The notes below the pieces were generated by a model. It worked only from the letters and a program-made list of their open reading frames with translations, was not told the DNA's origin and did no database searches. The position numbers were made by a program, and so were the translations under genes. DNA of 60,000 bases from Brucella oryzae (GTDB taxonomy: Bacteria > Pseudomonadota > Alphaproteobacteria > Rhizobiales > Rhizobiaceae). This document shows positions 1 to 11,930 of the stretch, piece after piece. The stretch lies in the NCBI GenBank assembly GCA_012103035.1, contig JAAVLL010000002.1, positions 1,307,501 to 1,367,500 on the forward strand, read 5' to 3'. Numbering within the stretch: the stretch's first letter is position 1; each line of letters starts with the position of its first letter.

Positions 1-112
1 CCTTGGCTTCATAACTCCCATCTGTCAAAGCCTGCCAGATAACGGGCGAAACCTCGTTGGATGTGATCGGTACGTTAATTCCGTGTACTTTCAGCAAAAT
101 TGCGCGCCCCAA
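1..112 (-). CDS. N-terminal fragment, possible FkbM-type methyltransferase
   Basis: Only the first 30 or so codons lie in the window and the gene runs off the left edge. Read on the minus strand the frame gives LKVHGINVPITSNEVSPVI followed by a short acidic stretch, which resembles the N-terminus of FkbM-family SAM-dependent methyltransferases (a short beta strand, then an SPVI-type helix). There is no in-frame ATG: a stop codon (TGA) lies upstream and the only candidates are TTG codons near 112 and 97. Given the indels elsewhere the start cannot be settled. The family assignment rests on resemblance of a few residues and is weak. Confidence 0.35.
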   Translation of the reverse strand, partial: MGRAILLKVHGINVPITSNEVSPVIWQALTDGSYEAK

Positions 113-264
113 TTCCCCGGCAGCAGAACATCAGTTTCAAACGAACGATGCAAAGGTGCTCTTCTTTCGAATCTGTTACACTACAATATAGCTTTGCGGT
201 GCTTTTAGTGCGTGAACATAAACTGATTTATAGGTTGGATGCCAGTTGTCGCGACGGATTATCG

Positions 265-2235
265 TCACAGGCCTGGAGCGCGACTAGCCACTTTTGTATC
301 CCGCTCACTACGTTGATAGAGATGTTTGAGTTTTGAAGCGGGCATTGGTCTACCTATGAGGTAACCTTGGACCTGGTCGCACCCCAGCCGCTTCAGACAC
401 TCGAACTGTTCCTCAGTTTCAATGCCTTCTGCAATCGTCACCATTCTGAGACTACGCCCAACCCCTGTAACGAGCTCGACAATCGCGAGGGCATCTGGCC
501 GCGTCGTCACTTCGCGCACGAAGGAACGATCAATCTTGATTTTATCAAAAGGAAATCCACTCAGGCTACCAAGTGAAGAATAGCCGGTTCCAAAATCGTC
601 CATGGCTATCTGAATACCCAATGCCTTCAATTGGCGTAGTGTACTCAAGGTCTGTTCGTTTTTGTCCAGCAAAACCGATTCTGTAATCTCGAGCTCCAAC
701 CGCTCTGCGTGGAGTCCGCTTTGCTCAAGTGCATCAATCACGCTCTGAATAAGATTCAAACTTCGAAATTGAACTGGAGAGATTGACCGCAATCTTGAGC
801 GGTTTGTTCCAATGGGCAGCTTCCAGACAGGCTGTCTTGAGTACCCAGTCTCCAAGCGCATGGATAAAACCGATCTTTTCGGCAACCGGAATGAATTCAA
901 CGGGTGAAACAGCCCCACGGATAGGGTGGGTCCAACGAAGCAGCGCTTCATAGCCGCATATTTCACGGGTGATGGTGCAAGCCTGCGGTTGATAGTAAAC
1001 TTCCATTTCGCAATTCTCCAGTGCTTTCTGAAGATCTGCTTCGAATGATTTCTTCTCTCTCAAGCGTGTCTGCATCTGCGACTTGAATACACTCGCGTGA
1101 CCAGGACCAAGCGCCTTCGCTTCATAGAGCGCGAGGTCAGCATGTTTAAAAAGTTCTTCCGTATCCGGCTCGCCTTGAGAGATTGCTACACCGACGCAGG
1201 TTCCGATTTTTATTTCCAGCTCGCCGACATGATAAGGCTGACTAATCGCTTCCATCAGACGATCTGCCAGCTCCAGAGCTTCCTCTTCCTGCAGCCCAGT
1301 GGAAAGCAGAGCAAACTCGTCGCCACCTAGGCGGCATACCATGTCGCCTCTCTCACCGAGTTTTGTGAGGCGCCGCGCGACTGCCTGTAAAAGTGCGTCA
1401 CCGACATCATGTCCAAGCGTATCGTTGACGTCCTTGAAACCATCAAGATCTAGAAGAAGAATGATGGCCGACTGGCTGTCGGACTGTGCGGCATCAAGTC
1501 TTTTTCCAAATCCTGGCGGAAAAGAACGCGATTGGGTAATCCGGTCAAAGCATCGTGATGTGCATCATGTTCAAGCCGAAAATTCTGCGACTGTAGCTCA
1601 CCCGTCGCTTGTCGAAGGTCACTTGTCAGGCGCTGCATGCTACCATGCGCCCGATCAAGAAGCTTGTTATGACGAAGCAGAAGAATGACTAGTACCACGC
1701 CGCAAAGGATGAGACCTGCCGCCAATCCCGTATAAATAAGATGCAACTGACGAACTTCTGCCTGTGCAGCGTCGATAAGCCCAACATCATACTCAACAGC
1801 TGATGACGCAAGTGCTGTCATCGGCCCGTCAAGTGTACTCATCGACTGCAAAAGAGTTTTGACACCTTCCGCATCAAGTTTATCCAGCGGGCATCGAGTG
1901 TCTGCAGAACATTGCTCAGCTTCAGAAACAGTTCGCGCCGCTGCGGACATTTTGAATGAAAGAACGCAGATTACCCTGTTGTAGCAACTCCAGCCGACCA
2001 AGCATAATATCGAGACGAAGCCGCACTTCGTCACGCGTGTCCTCATTCAAATTCAGCGCATATCCAGCGAGAACATGCTCAAGTCGCATATATTCTGAAA
2101 CAGTCTGACCAACAGCCCAGAATCGTTGTAACGTGAAAACTTCTGAAGCGCAGTCTGTCGCTCAGCAATGACATAGGCGATGTAGGCCGTTGCCACCACG
2201 AAACAACAGATAATAACGCCTAGAATCCGTCTCAC
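265..2235 (-). CDS. Membrane-anchored GGDEF-EAL cyclic-di-GMP protein (frameshifted)
   Basis: Bifunctional-type signalling protein of about 650 residues that would make and/or degrade cyclic di-GMP. It starts with GTG at 2235 preceded by AGAGG. An N-terminal hydrophobic segment (residues 4-24), a periplasmic region and a second membrane helix (LIYTGLAAGLILCGVVLVI) lead to a GGDEF domain (DALTGLPNR, then RLGGDEFALL) and an EAL domain (YEALLRW, MDDFGTGYSSL, KIDRSFV, AEGIET). The GGDEF core and the EAL signature residues look intact, so both activities are possible. The reading frame breaks near 2050, 1480 and 760, each restored by one base. The neighbour 10 bp upstream encodes an exported molybdopterin-fold protein, so the pair is probably co-transcribed and the periplasmic segment may sense that partner (inference). 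Confidence 0.85.
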
Positions 2236-2244
2236 ACTTTGCCT

Positions 2245-2763
2245 CTATTCAACTATCAGCTTGGCAACCTGCCACGCAGAACGTGTGTAATAGGTCTGGC
2301 TTTGGAGCTGTGGGTCGCTGTCATAAGGGTAGATTATAAACAATGGTCCTTTGTCGCGCACCGCCATGTAATTGCCATCTCGCTTCATAGCAAGAATAAC
2401 ATTGAACTTCTTCAAATCCTCCATAGGCAGCGTGCTGACATAGTCGTTCAACGCTACAGCCGTCACTTTCGTTCCCTTAGCGCCGACGACCGTCATAAGT
2501 TTGTCCATCGACACGCCTTCGAAGCGCACACGCCCATCATACCATGGATTAGCCGTTTCTACGGTTTCCAAACCGACGGCCTCAAGCATATCCCGATCGA
2601 ACTGCGCTGTATCACCGACATTTGTATTCGAAATATTGCCAGATATGACCAAGATCGGTTTGCCTGTCGGCTCGGCCAATGGTTCAGCAACTGCCCCGGA
2701 TAGCCAGACTACGGGCAAGAGCAGGTAGAAAAGAGTCGAACGGGTTTCATTGCATTTCTCCAT
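2245..2763 (-). CDS. Exported molybdopterin-oxidoreductase-fold protein, likely partner of the GGDEF-EAL protein
   Basis: A 172-residue protein with a signal peptide (hydrophobic LFYLLLPVVWLSGAVA, cleavage likely before EPLAEP). The mature part has the pattern of small oxidoreductase molybdopterin-binding domain proteins (ILVISGNIS, WYDGRVRFEGVSMDKLM, YDSDPQLQSQTYYTRSAWQ). The only cysteine is in the signal region, so the cofactor-ligating cysteine of true SUOX-type enzymes is absent. This suggests a binding or sensory role rather than catalysis. It lies 10 bp upstream of the GGDEF-EAL gene on the same strand. No frameshift is seen. The function is inferred from fold resemblance and context only. 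Confidence 0.65.
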   Translation of the reverse strand: MEKCNETRSTLFYLLLPVVWLSGAVAEPLAEPTGKPILVISGNISNTNVGDTAQFDRDMLEAVGLETVETANPWYDGRVRFEGVSMDKLMTVVGAKGTKVTAVALNDYVSTLPMEDLKKFNVILAMKRDGNYMAVRDKGPLFIIYPYDSDPQLQSQTYYTRSAWQVAKLIVE

Positions 2764-3004
2764 GATAAATTAGACCAATAAAGAGAATTGCCTAAATCAA
2801 CGTGAAGATTGCATGATTTTTGTATTTTTCATGTTCATTTGCAATAGAAATGAAATATCAGCGGCAAGCGTGACGCTGCGTAACTTCAAATGATGGCCGT
2901 TAGTGAATTATCCTTGTGCGGGATCAATTTTATACGATAGTAACGCTTTTAGTATGCCTTACCCCAAATTGCATTGGAATTTGAATTTCACCCACTGAAT
3001 CGAA

Positions 3005-3037
3005 AACAAAGGGCAACGTGAACAACGCTGCCCTTTG
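3005..3037 (-). terminator. Terminator of the murQ-anmK operon
   Basis: Inverted repeat AAAGGGCA / TGCCCTTT with a 13-nt loop; on the minus strand the hairpin is followed by TTTGTTTTC. It lies about 25 nt past the anmK stop, at the end of the minus-strand operon. The remainder of 2764-3062 is AT-rich and holds no gene I can recognise. Confidence 0.7.
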
Positions 3038-3062
3038 AAGAAATCCGATGATTATCGCCCAA

Positions 3063-4178
3063 TCAACCAGCTAGCTTCCCACCAATCATAGGCTTGGGAA
3101 CCCCCGTCGTGCTCGGAAAACTGATCGGTAGACCGCGCAAAACCCGCACCGCAAGGAAAGAAAAGCATTCGGCTTCTACGGCATCGCCCCTCCAGCCAAA
3201 TGTTTCAACGGGAACGAGTTCTACTTGAGCACGCTCGACCAACATACGCATCATGGTCGGATTGCGACGGCCGCCACCGCTGACGGCAAGCCGCTTTGGC
3301 CGACGCGGCAAAATATCCAGGGCTTTCCCAACCGCAGAGGTAGTGAACGCAGTCAATGTTGCCGCGCCGTCTGCCTCATTGAGACCATCGGCCATTGCAT
3401 CCGTAAAATCAAAGCGATCCAATGACTTCGGATATGGCGCAGTCAGATAAGGGTGTTTGAGCAGTTCAGTGAGCCGAGCTTCGTCTACCCTACCCGTTGC
3501 TGCGAGCGCGCCGTCGCGGTCCATCTCACCCAACCTATGTGCTTTCATGAAATCGTTGATTGGTGCATTGGCTGGACCCGTATCGAATGCCACAAGCACA
3601 TCATCGCCATCCCACCATGTGATATTGCCTACACCACCGAGATTGAGAATCGCAGTATTGCCACTCGAATCGGTACTGCGCAGCAAGGCAGCGTGATAGA
3701 CGGCCGCAAGCGGAGCGCCCTGCCCGCCAGCGCGAATATCTGCTGTCCGGAAATCATAAGCGACTTTAGTTCCAAGCAATTCGCTCATAAGCCTTCCATC
3801 GCCAAGCTGCCTTGTATCACCAGGCCTACCAACCTGCGGTGCGCGATGCAGCACCGTTTGTCCATGGAAACCGACAACACCGATGTCTGTCATCGACAAG
3901 CCACTTTCTTCGACCAGTTCGCGAACAGCCGCAGACTGCGCGCGTGTCAGCGCTTCCTCCGCCTCGGCAAAAATCGCAGGTTCCACGCCCTCAAAATTCC
4001 AGATTCGGGCCTCAGCCTGCGCCTGTTCCAGGAGATCGCGTATCCAGAGCGGATAAGGTTTCAGCGCATAAGCACCGAATTCCTCGATGGTCTCACCATC
4101 CGTCTTCAAGAGAGCCACATCGATGTTTCCATCAAGAACAGTGCCGGTCATCAGGCCAACGGCCCATATTGGCTGCAT
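3063..4178 (-). CDS. anmK: Anhydro-N-acetylmuramic acid kinase
   Basis: Phosphorylates and opens 1,6-anhydro-MurNAc to MurNAc-6-phosphate in cell-wall recycling. The 371-residue protein matches family length and is uninterrupted. Visible signatures are the N-terminal phosphate loop region [80 protein letters not shown] and, near the C-terminus, [11 protein letters not shown] and [15 protein letters not shown]. The usual SGTS phosphate-loop core is TGTV here with D at the catalytic position (LDGNIDVA). It is the last gene of the minus-strand operon, 9 bp after the serine hydrolase. The product would feed MurQ, encoded at the other end of the same operon, which converts MurNAc-6P to GlcNAc-6P. 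Confidence 0.93.
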   Translation of the reverse strand: MQPIWAVGLMTGTVLDGNIDVALLKTDGETIEEFGAYALKPYPLWIRDLLEQAQAEARIWNFEGVEPAIFAEAEEALTRAQSAAVRELVEESGLSMTDIGVVGFHGQTVLHRAPQVGRPGDTRQLGDGRLMSELLGTKVAYDFRTADIRAGGQGAPLAAVYHAALLRSTDSSGNTAILNLGGVGNITWWDGDDVLVAFDTGPANAPINDFMKAHRLGEMDRDGALAATGRVDEARLTELLKHPYLTAPYPKSLDRFDFTDAMADGLNEADGAATLTAFTTSAVGKALDILPRRPKRLAVSGGGRRNPTMMRMLVERAQVELVPVETFGWRGDAVEAECFSFLAVRVLRGLPISFPSTTGVPKPMIGGKLAG

Positions 4179-4187
4179 AGACGTCTC

Positions 4188-5220
4188 CTATCCCAATGAG
4201 ATTGTATCGCCGACGCTCTGACGCAGTGCCAGGATACCGCTGTCGAAATGGCGGGTTGGGTGTATGCGGTTTGTGAGCAAGGTCCATGCCCTACCCGCTT
4301 CAAAATCAATCCATAAACCGGTTCCTGTGAAACCGGTATGGCCGATTGTATCCTTCGAATTGAAATTGCCACCTGACCAGCCTTTATAAGGCCGTTCCCA
4401 CCCGTGTGTCCTTGTGGCGGATAGTGGCTGACGCATCAACGCGATGGCATTTCGCGATGCACCACTACCATCAAGCAACCCAAGCGCGAAATCGAGTATG
4501 GATGCAGCCGTGCCGAACAGCCCCGCATGCGCAGCACCCTGCAACGCTGAACAATTGTCGTCGTGGACCTCACCGCAAAGTACACGATTGCGCCAGGTGC
4601 AATCTTCGCTGGCGGCACTCATTTCCGGCTCAGCCGAAAGGCAAACCCTCGCCGGGGTCCATCTTGCGAATGGTCTTGCCATATAGCCTTTCCATCGCAA
4701 AGCCGAGCAGGATGAAATTAATGTCCGAATAAACCGGTCCAGATTTTCGCCATTCACGTTGCAGAACGAATGCGCGCAACAATTCTGGATCACGTCCGTA
4801 GGTATAGATCGGTTCGACCGATGGGAACGGTGTCTGATGGCCAAGGCATTCGCGGAAAGTGACTTTGCGCTCCCACGCATCATTATCATACTGCCGAAGA
4901 TCCGGAAGCAACGTGATTAACGGCGCGTCAAGATCAATGACGCCTGCCTCGGCCAGCGCAAGAATGCGGGGTGTCGTGAAAATCACTTTTGTCAGCGAGG
5001 CGAGATCGAACCATGTATCGATTGTCATCGCGCGCCGCACTGGGACAATCTGCGCATAGCCGGTCGCCCGAACAGCCCGGTTTCCAGAGAGATCAACCAG
5101 TCCGAGCACACCTCCCGGAATTCGGCCCGATTCGCACGAACTTGTCAGCAGACTGAAAGCTTTTTCAAAGCGAGCCGTAAAGGCGGTATCGACGGAGTGG
5201 CGGACATTTGGTCCTGTCAT
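4188..5220 (-). CDS. Serine hydrolase of the beta-lactamase / penicillin-binding fold (frameshifted)
   Basis: About 345 residues. The N-terminal half contains the SxxK catalytic motif (DLASLTKVIFTT, Ser then Lys), the central YSD motif (SGPVYSDINFILLG) matches the class C Y-x-N position with D, and the C-terminal half has IGHTGFTGTGLW at the KTG position (HTG), a pattern shared by esterases and D-peptidases of this fold. The frame breaks once near 4640. There is no signal peptide at the chosen ATG (MTGPNVRHS), so it is probably cytoplasmic. Its ATG overlaps the stop of the ABC ATPase gene (ATGA) and it is followed by anmK, so it is part of the recycling operon. A role trimming imported muropeptides is inference; ordinary esterase activity is an alternative. 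Confidence 0.85.
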
Positions 5221-6971
5221 GATGATGATGCCTCGGTCCGGGCCATATGATCATGACCATATGTCTGCCAGTTTACCGGTGCGGGCTCGTATCCCAAGGG
5301 ACGAACGAGTGACGGTACCTGCCTCGTGTCGAGGGTGAAATGCTCGTTGCGCCGATCAATACTTGGAACAGCAGATATCAACCGCTTCGTATAAGAATGT
5401 TTCGGCGTGGACAGGATTGATGCGGCATCGCCTATTTCGACGATCTGGCCGGCATAGACAACCGCAATGCGATGCGCGATACGTTCCACCACCGCCATAT
5501 CATGCGACACGAACAGATATGCAAGGCCGCGTTCCTTCTGGAGATCAATCAGCAGTTCCAGAACTTTCGCCTGCACTGAAACATCCAGTGCGGAAACGGC
5601 TTCGTCCAAAACTACGACCGAAGGGTTCAACATCAGCGCGCGGGCAATGCAAAGTCGCTGGCGCTGCCCGCCCGAAAACTCGTGCGGGTAGCGCTCCAAA
5701 CTGTTTGCGGGCAAGTCCACGCGGTCAAGTAACTGCAGCATTTTCTGTCGTGTTTCCAGCCCATTGCACCCACCAGCAGCGATAATCGGTTCAGCAAGGA
5801 TGCTGTCTATGCGCAAGCGAGGGTTGAGAGAGGCGTAGGGATTCTGGAAAACCATCTGGATGGAGGATGAGCTTCGAGTGTCAGAGGTATTTGCGACACC
5901 GACTTCAAGCTTGCCGCGCGAAGCTTTGACAAGTCCGAGAATCGCGCGCGCAGTCGTCGACTTACCCGAACCACTCTCCCTACGACCGCAAGTGTTTCGC
6001 CCTGAACTAGATCGAAATTTACGCTCTCCACGGCATGAACCGCACCGATTTTGCGGCCAAGGAAGCCGCCCTTGACAGGAAACCTGACCGTCAGTCCCTC
6101 TACAGCCAGAACAGGCTTCGCACCGGGTTCTATCGCGCGTGCATTATCGGTTCGCACCGCATTGCCGCTTTCAAAATGCGGCACGGCCTTCAGGAGATGT
6201 TGAGTGTAGGGATGCTGAGGACGGTCGAGAACAGCATTCAGTTCACCTTGCTCCACTGCCTCACCGTGTTGCATGACCATGACTTTGTCCGCCATACCTG
6301 CAACCAGACCAATATCATGGGTAATGAAGATCATCGCCATGCCGGTTTCGCGTTTCAGCTCGCGAGCAGGGCCATGATCTGCGCTTGTACCGTGACATCG
6401 AGCGCGGTGGTCGGCTCGTCGGCGATCATGAGGCGCGGATTACAGGCAAGCGCCGTTGCGATCATCACCCTTTGCAGCATACCGCCGGAAAACTGGTTCG
6501 GGCAGTATTTAAGACGCCGTGCAGCATCCGGAATGCGTACGCGATCAAGTGCATCCTTCGCTGCAGAGACCGCCTGCTTTCCGGTAAGTCCACGGTGGAG
6601 ACGGAATGATTCCTCAATCTGCTTGCCAATCGTAAGTACAGGATTGAGTGACGTCATCGGCTCCTGAAAGGTCATGCCGATTTCTGCACCACGAATTTTC
6701 GTCAACTCGGCTTCATTCGCTGTCGCAAGATCGGTGATGGTACCGTTCGCGCGATTCAGCTTGATCGTTCCATCAATAATGCGACCACCGCAAAATCCAC
6801 AAGACGATTAATCGACAAAGCTGTTACAGATTTACCAGAACCGCTTTCTCCGACAATCGCCAGCGTTTCTCCGGCTGAGAGATCGAAACTCACACCGTGT
6901 ACAATCTCGTTGACTTCAGGATTACGCCCGAAACCGACGCGAAGGTTTGAGACAGACAGAAGCTTGTTCAT
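5217..6971 (-). CDS. Double-domain peptide-type ABC transporter ATPase (DppD-DppF fusion, frameshifted)
   Basis: A single gene of about 585 codons carrying two Opp/Dpp-type nucleotide-binding domains. Domain 1 has Walker [10 protein letters not shown]-loop [12 protein letters not shown], signature FSGGMLQR, Walker [13 protein letters not shown] and switch FITHD. Domain 2 has Q-loop [13 protein letters not shown], signature [20 protein letters not shown] and VSHD. Walker A of domain 2 is destroyed by loss of one G at about 5979; restoring GGGG gives [11 protein letters not shown]. Other breaks are near 6785, 6710-6755 and 6350. Start ATG at 6971 overlaps the permease stop (ATGA), and the stop overlaps the serine hydrolase start. 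It would energise import through the adjacent permeases. Note Ala in place of Pro in domain 2's DE(A/P) motif. Confidence 0.9.
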
Positions 6972-7845
6972 GCCGCTACCCTCCGCATCCTGGGATCGAG
7001 AATGTCGCGCAGGGCATCACCCAGAAGGTTGAAGCCAAGAATACCGATCATGATCGCCAGCCCCGGAAAGGCCAGCAGCCATGGCGCGGTTTCCATGAGA
7101 TTGCGCGCATCTGCCAGCATGAGGCCAAGCGATGAAGCAGGTGGCTGTGTGCCGAGGCCGAGGAAGCTCAAGCCTGCCTCTGTCAGCAGCGACCAAGCCA
7201 GCGCCAAGGTGATCTGCACGGTCAGAGGCGCAGCCAGATTAAGCAACAGATGCCGCGACAGGATATAATGGTTGCTGCTGCGGAAAGTACGTGCCGCATC
7301 TACGAATTCGCGTGTTTTGATCGACAATGCCGGGCCACGCACAACTCGCGTAAAGATCGGGGTGTAGACGATGGCAATGGCAGCGATACTTGTTCCTGTT
7401 CCCGGCCCAACAACGGCAATGATGAGGAGCGCGAGCAAAATTGCCGGAAATGCCAGCAGTACGTCCATCAACCGCATGACAATACCATCCCACCAGCGCC
7501 CGAACCACGCCGCGGTCAATCCGAGAACTGTGCCAACGAACGCAGCAACTCCGACTGCAGAAAAGCCAACGATGAAGGATTGTGCAATGCCTGCCATCAG
7601 GCGACTCATTACATCCCGTCCGAAAAGGTCAGTTCCCATCCAGTGGGCAGCACTTGGAGGACGTAACCTGTCTATCCGATACTGCATCAACGGATCATGC
7701 GGCGTGAAACCAAAATAGCCGAGGCAAGCTACAATCAGATAGACCAGCACGATGAGGCCGCCAATACGCCCGCTCGGGTGAGCAAAACGGAACGCAATAT
7801 CTGCATCAGTTTTCCCCAGACGAATGCGCGGATCAAGCACAACAT
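6968..7845 (-). CDS. DppC-type ABC transporter permease
   Basis: Inner-membrane permease of the peptide/opine/nickel family. It shows the DppC features [17 protein letters not shown], repeated membrane helices, and the EAA loop [29 protein letters not shown], ending in [19 protein letters not shown]. As read, it is continuous with the upstream DppB permease (one 583-codon frame). No start codon lies at the junction in that frame, but one extra base in the G or A run near 7815 would close dppB with TGA and bring ATG 7845 into the dppC frame. I therefore give separate genes, with a true fusion as the alternative. The stop overlaps the ATPase start. Confidence 0.8.
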
Positions 7846-8760
7846 AAAGAAGGTCCACCAACAGATTAACGATCATGAAGTTGAAAGCGATAAAGAGAAT
7901 ACTGCCCTGCACCAGTGCATAATCGCGCTGCAAAATCGCATCTAACACCATACGTCCCAACCCCGGCAGAGCATAAATCTGCTCGACCAGCACTGCCCCT
8001 CCCAGAAGATAGCCGAATTCTACTCCACTCAGCGTCACAACAGGGATAAGTGCATTGGGCAATGCATGTCGCCAGATAACAGAGCGTGCCGAAGCACCTT
8101 TGCTGCGGGCTGTGCGAACATAATCATCGCTGAGCACGTCCAGCATGGCCGAACGCGATATGCGCGTAACCGATGCCGCAAATGCAAAGCCGAGTGTTAC
8201 GGCGGGCAGTATCATCTGCAAAAATTCTGCCACGGATTTACCCATATCGGCGTGAATTCGCCCATGGCGGCAACACACCCAAACCTGCCGAAAAATATAA
8301 ATAAAGAGGAGACCAAGGACGAAGCTGGGGGTCGACTGGCCTATCATTGCAAAAATGCGGACCGCAAGATCGGACATTTTCTCGTTACGCGTGGCCGCGT
8401 AAACACCGGCCGGAAGTCCAACGAGCAACGCGATAATCATCGACATCAATGCCAATTGTAGCGTCAACGGAAAGCGTTCCAGAATGACTGCGAGCACCGG
8501 TCTTCCGAACGTGACCGACACGCCCAGATTGCCCTGCAGCACGTCACCCAGCCAACGCCAGTACTGCGTGGTCCAGCTTTGGTCGATACCGAAATACCGC
8601 GCCAGAGACTGCCGCTGTTCCGGCGTCAGCAGTCCTGCTTCCGTTCCGAGCATAGCCGTAATGGAATCGCCCGGGACCATACGGATCGCAACGAAGACAA
8701 GGATCGACACTCCCAGCATAACAAGGGAAATGTCAGCAGCCGACGTGTCAGATAATTCAT
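7806..8760 (-). CDS. DppB-type ABC transporter permease (frameshifted)
   Basis: Inner-membrane permease pairing with the DppC-type subunit. The natural start is ATG at 8760 (MNYLTRRLLTFPL), with a one- or two-base break near 8722 before MLGVSILVFVAIRMVPGDS. Typical DppB features follow: ARYFGIDQSWTTQYWRW, GNLGVSV, the EAA loop DDYVRTARSKGASARSVIWRHALPNALIPV, and C-terminal LDPRIRLG. Between about 8230 and 8300 the frame is shifted and restored by two compensating indels: the third frame there reads MGEFTPIWVNPWQN, which fits the family, whereas the open frame gives a cysteine/histidine-rich stretch that does not. About 80 bp separate it from the binding-protein gene. Confidence 0.85.
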
Positions 8761-8842
8761 GTCAGATTACTCACGGCCTGCCATCAAGGAAGGCACTGGA
8801 AAGCCACGCTTCCATGCTGAAGACGTGGCGGATTTCATGACA

Positions 8843-10370
8843 TCACTGCCCGATCTGTAACTTGGTTAGGCCGAATAGCGAACCGGTAGCGCGAGGCTCA
8901 AAACCGATAACGTTCTTCTGGTGGGCAACATAGTTGTTGGCCGTATAAAGCCATATCCACGGAGAAACTTCCGTTATGTGTTTTCGAAGTCGGAGAAGAT
9001 AACCTTGCGTTTTCAAGGTCCGTCTCGGCTCTTCCCTTCTGCATCAGGTCGTCAAGCGTATCGTCGATATATTGCGCTACTTTCTGAAGGTTACCCGCCT
9101 TGGTCCAGTAGCGTCCATACATGGTATAGGGATCAGCCGAACCACCGTTTAGCGCAACCGCCATATCGAAGTCACCCTTCAGCCATGTGTCGACATAGAC
9201 ATTGAGTTCCATCATGCGAATATCGAGTTTGATGCCGATTTCGGCAAGTTGCGACTGGAGAACCTGGGCTTCAGCCGCAGCGGTTGCAGGTTCTCCATTT
9301 GCAGCAATGACCGTTGCCGAAAACCATCCGCATAACCAGCATCCGCCATCAGCTTCTTCGCTTTTCGACATCGCGTTTATAGCAGAAAAGCGTGTTCGGA
9401 TCGCTTGCATAGGCAGGCATTGTCAGCGGGCCTGTCACCCTGCCTTCGCCCAGCAGAGCCGTGTCCAGCACATCCTGACGATCAACGGCACAGGAAATCG
9501 CCTGACGCACGGCCAGCTCTGTCATTGGCTTGCGCGACGGGTTCAACTGGAGGACGTGATAGGCAAGGGCTGGAGTACGCACCAGTTCCAGAGAGCTTTC
9601 GCGCGGAACCATCGTTGCAACCAGTGGGTCGTTAAGAAATGCAAAATCGATCTGCTTGGCGCGAAGCGCTGCGAGGATCGCTGTTTCATCCGGTAGAACA
9701 CTGATGTCGATCCCGTCGATCGATACTTTACCGCCCGCCCAGTCGGGATTGGTTTTCAGCACTTCCTTGGAATTCGGTTCCCAGCGCTCAAGGATGAATG
9801 GGCCTGATCCAACGGTTTTCGTCCCAATATTCCCAGCCTTGATCTCGCTTTCGGGGACCACCGCTGCATTAATGCTGGCAATGGCTGCCAATAGCGGGAC
9901 GTCGGGCTGGGAGAGTTTGAAGACGACCGTTTCGGCGTCCGGGGTTTCAATGGCGGCAATGGAACCGAAATTGGCACGCGCGACTGCGCCTGTCTTTTCA
10001 TCCAGAATGCGCTCGAAGGATGCTTTCACATCGGCTGGCGTTACCGGCTTGCCGTTCTGGAATTTCGCATTCTTGTCGAGCTTGAATGTGAGAACCTTTC
10101 CGCCGTCGGAAAACTCCCAGCTTTTGCAATGGCAGGCGCGATCTGAAGGTCGGGACCGAGACGAACGAGCGGCTCATAGATGAGCTCGAGCAAGCGAATC
10201 GATGAAAAAGCCGGCTGCTTATGCGGATCGAGACCAGTGGCATCCTGTGACCAGGCCATTCGGAGCGTCGCGGCAAAAGCCGTCGAAACACCCAATCCAC
10301 CAGAGCTTCCAATGCTCAACGTTATTGCGGCAGCACTCGCAATAAGGCTTTTCTTGAAACTCGCTCCCAT
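8843..10370 (-). CDS. Peptide-type ABC substrate-binding protein (frameshifted)
   Basis: Periplasmic binding protein of the SBP_bac_5 family, about 508 residues. Start ATG 10370 is preceded by AGGGAAGA; the product has a signal peptide (KKSLIASAAAITLSIGSSG, then AFAATLRMAW). Family motifs are DATGLDPHK, LIYEPLVRLG, VTPADVKASFERI, VGSGPFILERWE, LNPSRKPMTELAVRQAISCAVDR and YTANNYVAHQKN, ending FGLTKLQIGQ. Breaks occur near 10115, 9355 and 8980. It is the second gene of the murQ-anmK operon. Context suggests the ligand is a cell-wall muropeptide or amino sugar peptide rather than a generic dipeptide (inference). Confidence 0.9.
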
Positions 10371-10443
10371 TTTCTTCCCTCGCAAATTACTGCAACGCTG
10401 ATGTCCGACTGCTTCCCCGCTTCGGCTCACGCTTTATTGGCAT

Positions 10444-11347
<904 letters not shown>

Positions 11348-11588
11348 GCCTCTGCCTGTTCATTCGCAGCTTTCAGGATGCCGCTGCATTTATCGTTAAT
11401 AAATGGTAAGATCACAAATTCTGGTGATCAACTGTAATATAGTCACATCAGATGGCCGGTGTTTCCACATTACACAAGGGTGATGTGCTGTTTGCTCTTT
11501 CCTATTCCGGAGCGATCATAATCGCCGTTACAGGCCTCAGCGAGAACCCGAAGCCGCTGTGTCTTTGTTGAAAATTTGAGTCCTGAAA

Positions 11589-11783
11589 TCAGTCGATAAT
11601 CGCGGCAGCAGCAAGGCTTGCGAAGGCGGCAACGAATGCCACTGCGACTGCACCAACCTTCGTGAACAAATTGAACATATCACCAGGCGTTTCACGGTTT
11701 GACATGTTGAGATAGACCAGCGCCGCAACGATGATGACAATCGAAAAACCGAAAGCGGATACCCACTGCCACAACTCAGGCAT
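11589..11783 (-). CDS. Small membrane protein, unknown function
   Basis: A 64-residue protein starting MPELWQWVSAF, with two hydrophobic segments (about residues 9-26 and 43-62) separated by a short polar stretch (NMSNRETPGDMFNLF). It is uninterrupted and preceded by a plausible start. I do not recognise the family. It stands alone between murQ and the methyltransferase gene, both also on the minus strand but with gaps of more than 140 bp, so it is probably transcribed by itself. Confidence 0.5.
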   Translation of the reverse strand: MPELWQWVSAFGFSIVIIVAALVYLNMSNRETPGDMFNLFTKVGAVAVAFVAAFASLAAAAIID

Positions 11784-11930
11784 AAAACCTCACAAATACC
11801 GAACCCAGTTTTAAACTGCAGAGTTTATATCAAAAATTTATTACCGCAGTGTGGCGTCACTTAATGCTTCCGATTCAGGCGCGCAATGCTCACAAGGAAA
11901 TCAAGCCCGTTATCATCAATATGTGATCGC

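Noticed and set aside
3453..4199. 248-codon plus-strand frame
   Set aside because: Antisense to anmK, which is intact and strongly conserved.
8230..8300. Cys/His-rich stretch inside the DppB permease (RQVWVCCRHGRIHADMG)
   Set aside because: Another frame of the same bases gives MGEFTPIWVNPWQN, expected for the family; it is a compensating-indel artefact, not a metal site.
8761..8842. 23-codon frame between binding-protein and permease genes
   Set aside because: Too short and without support; probably intercistronic DNA.
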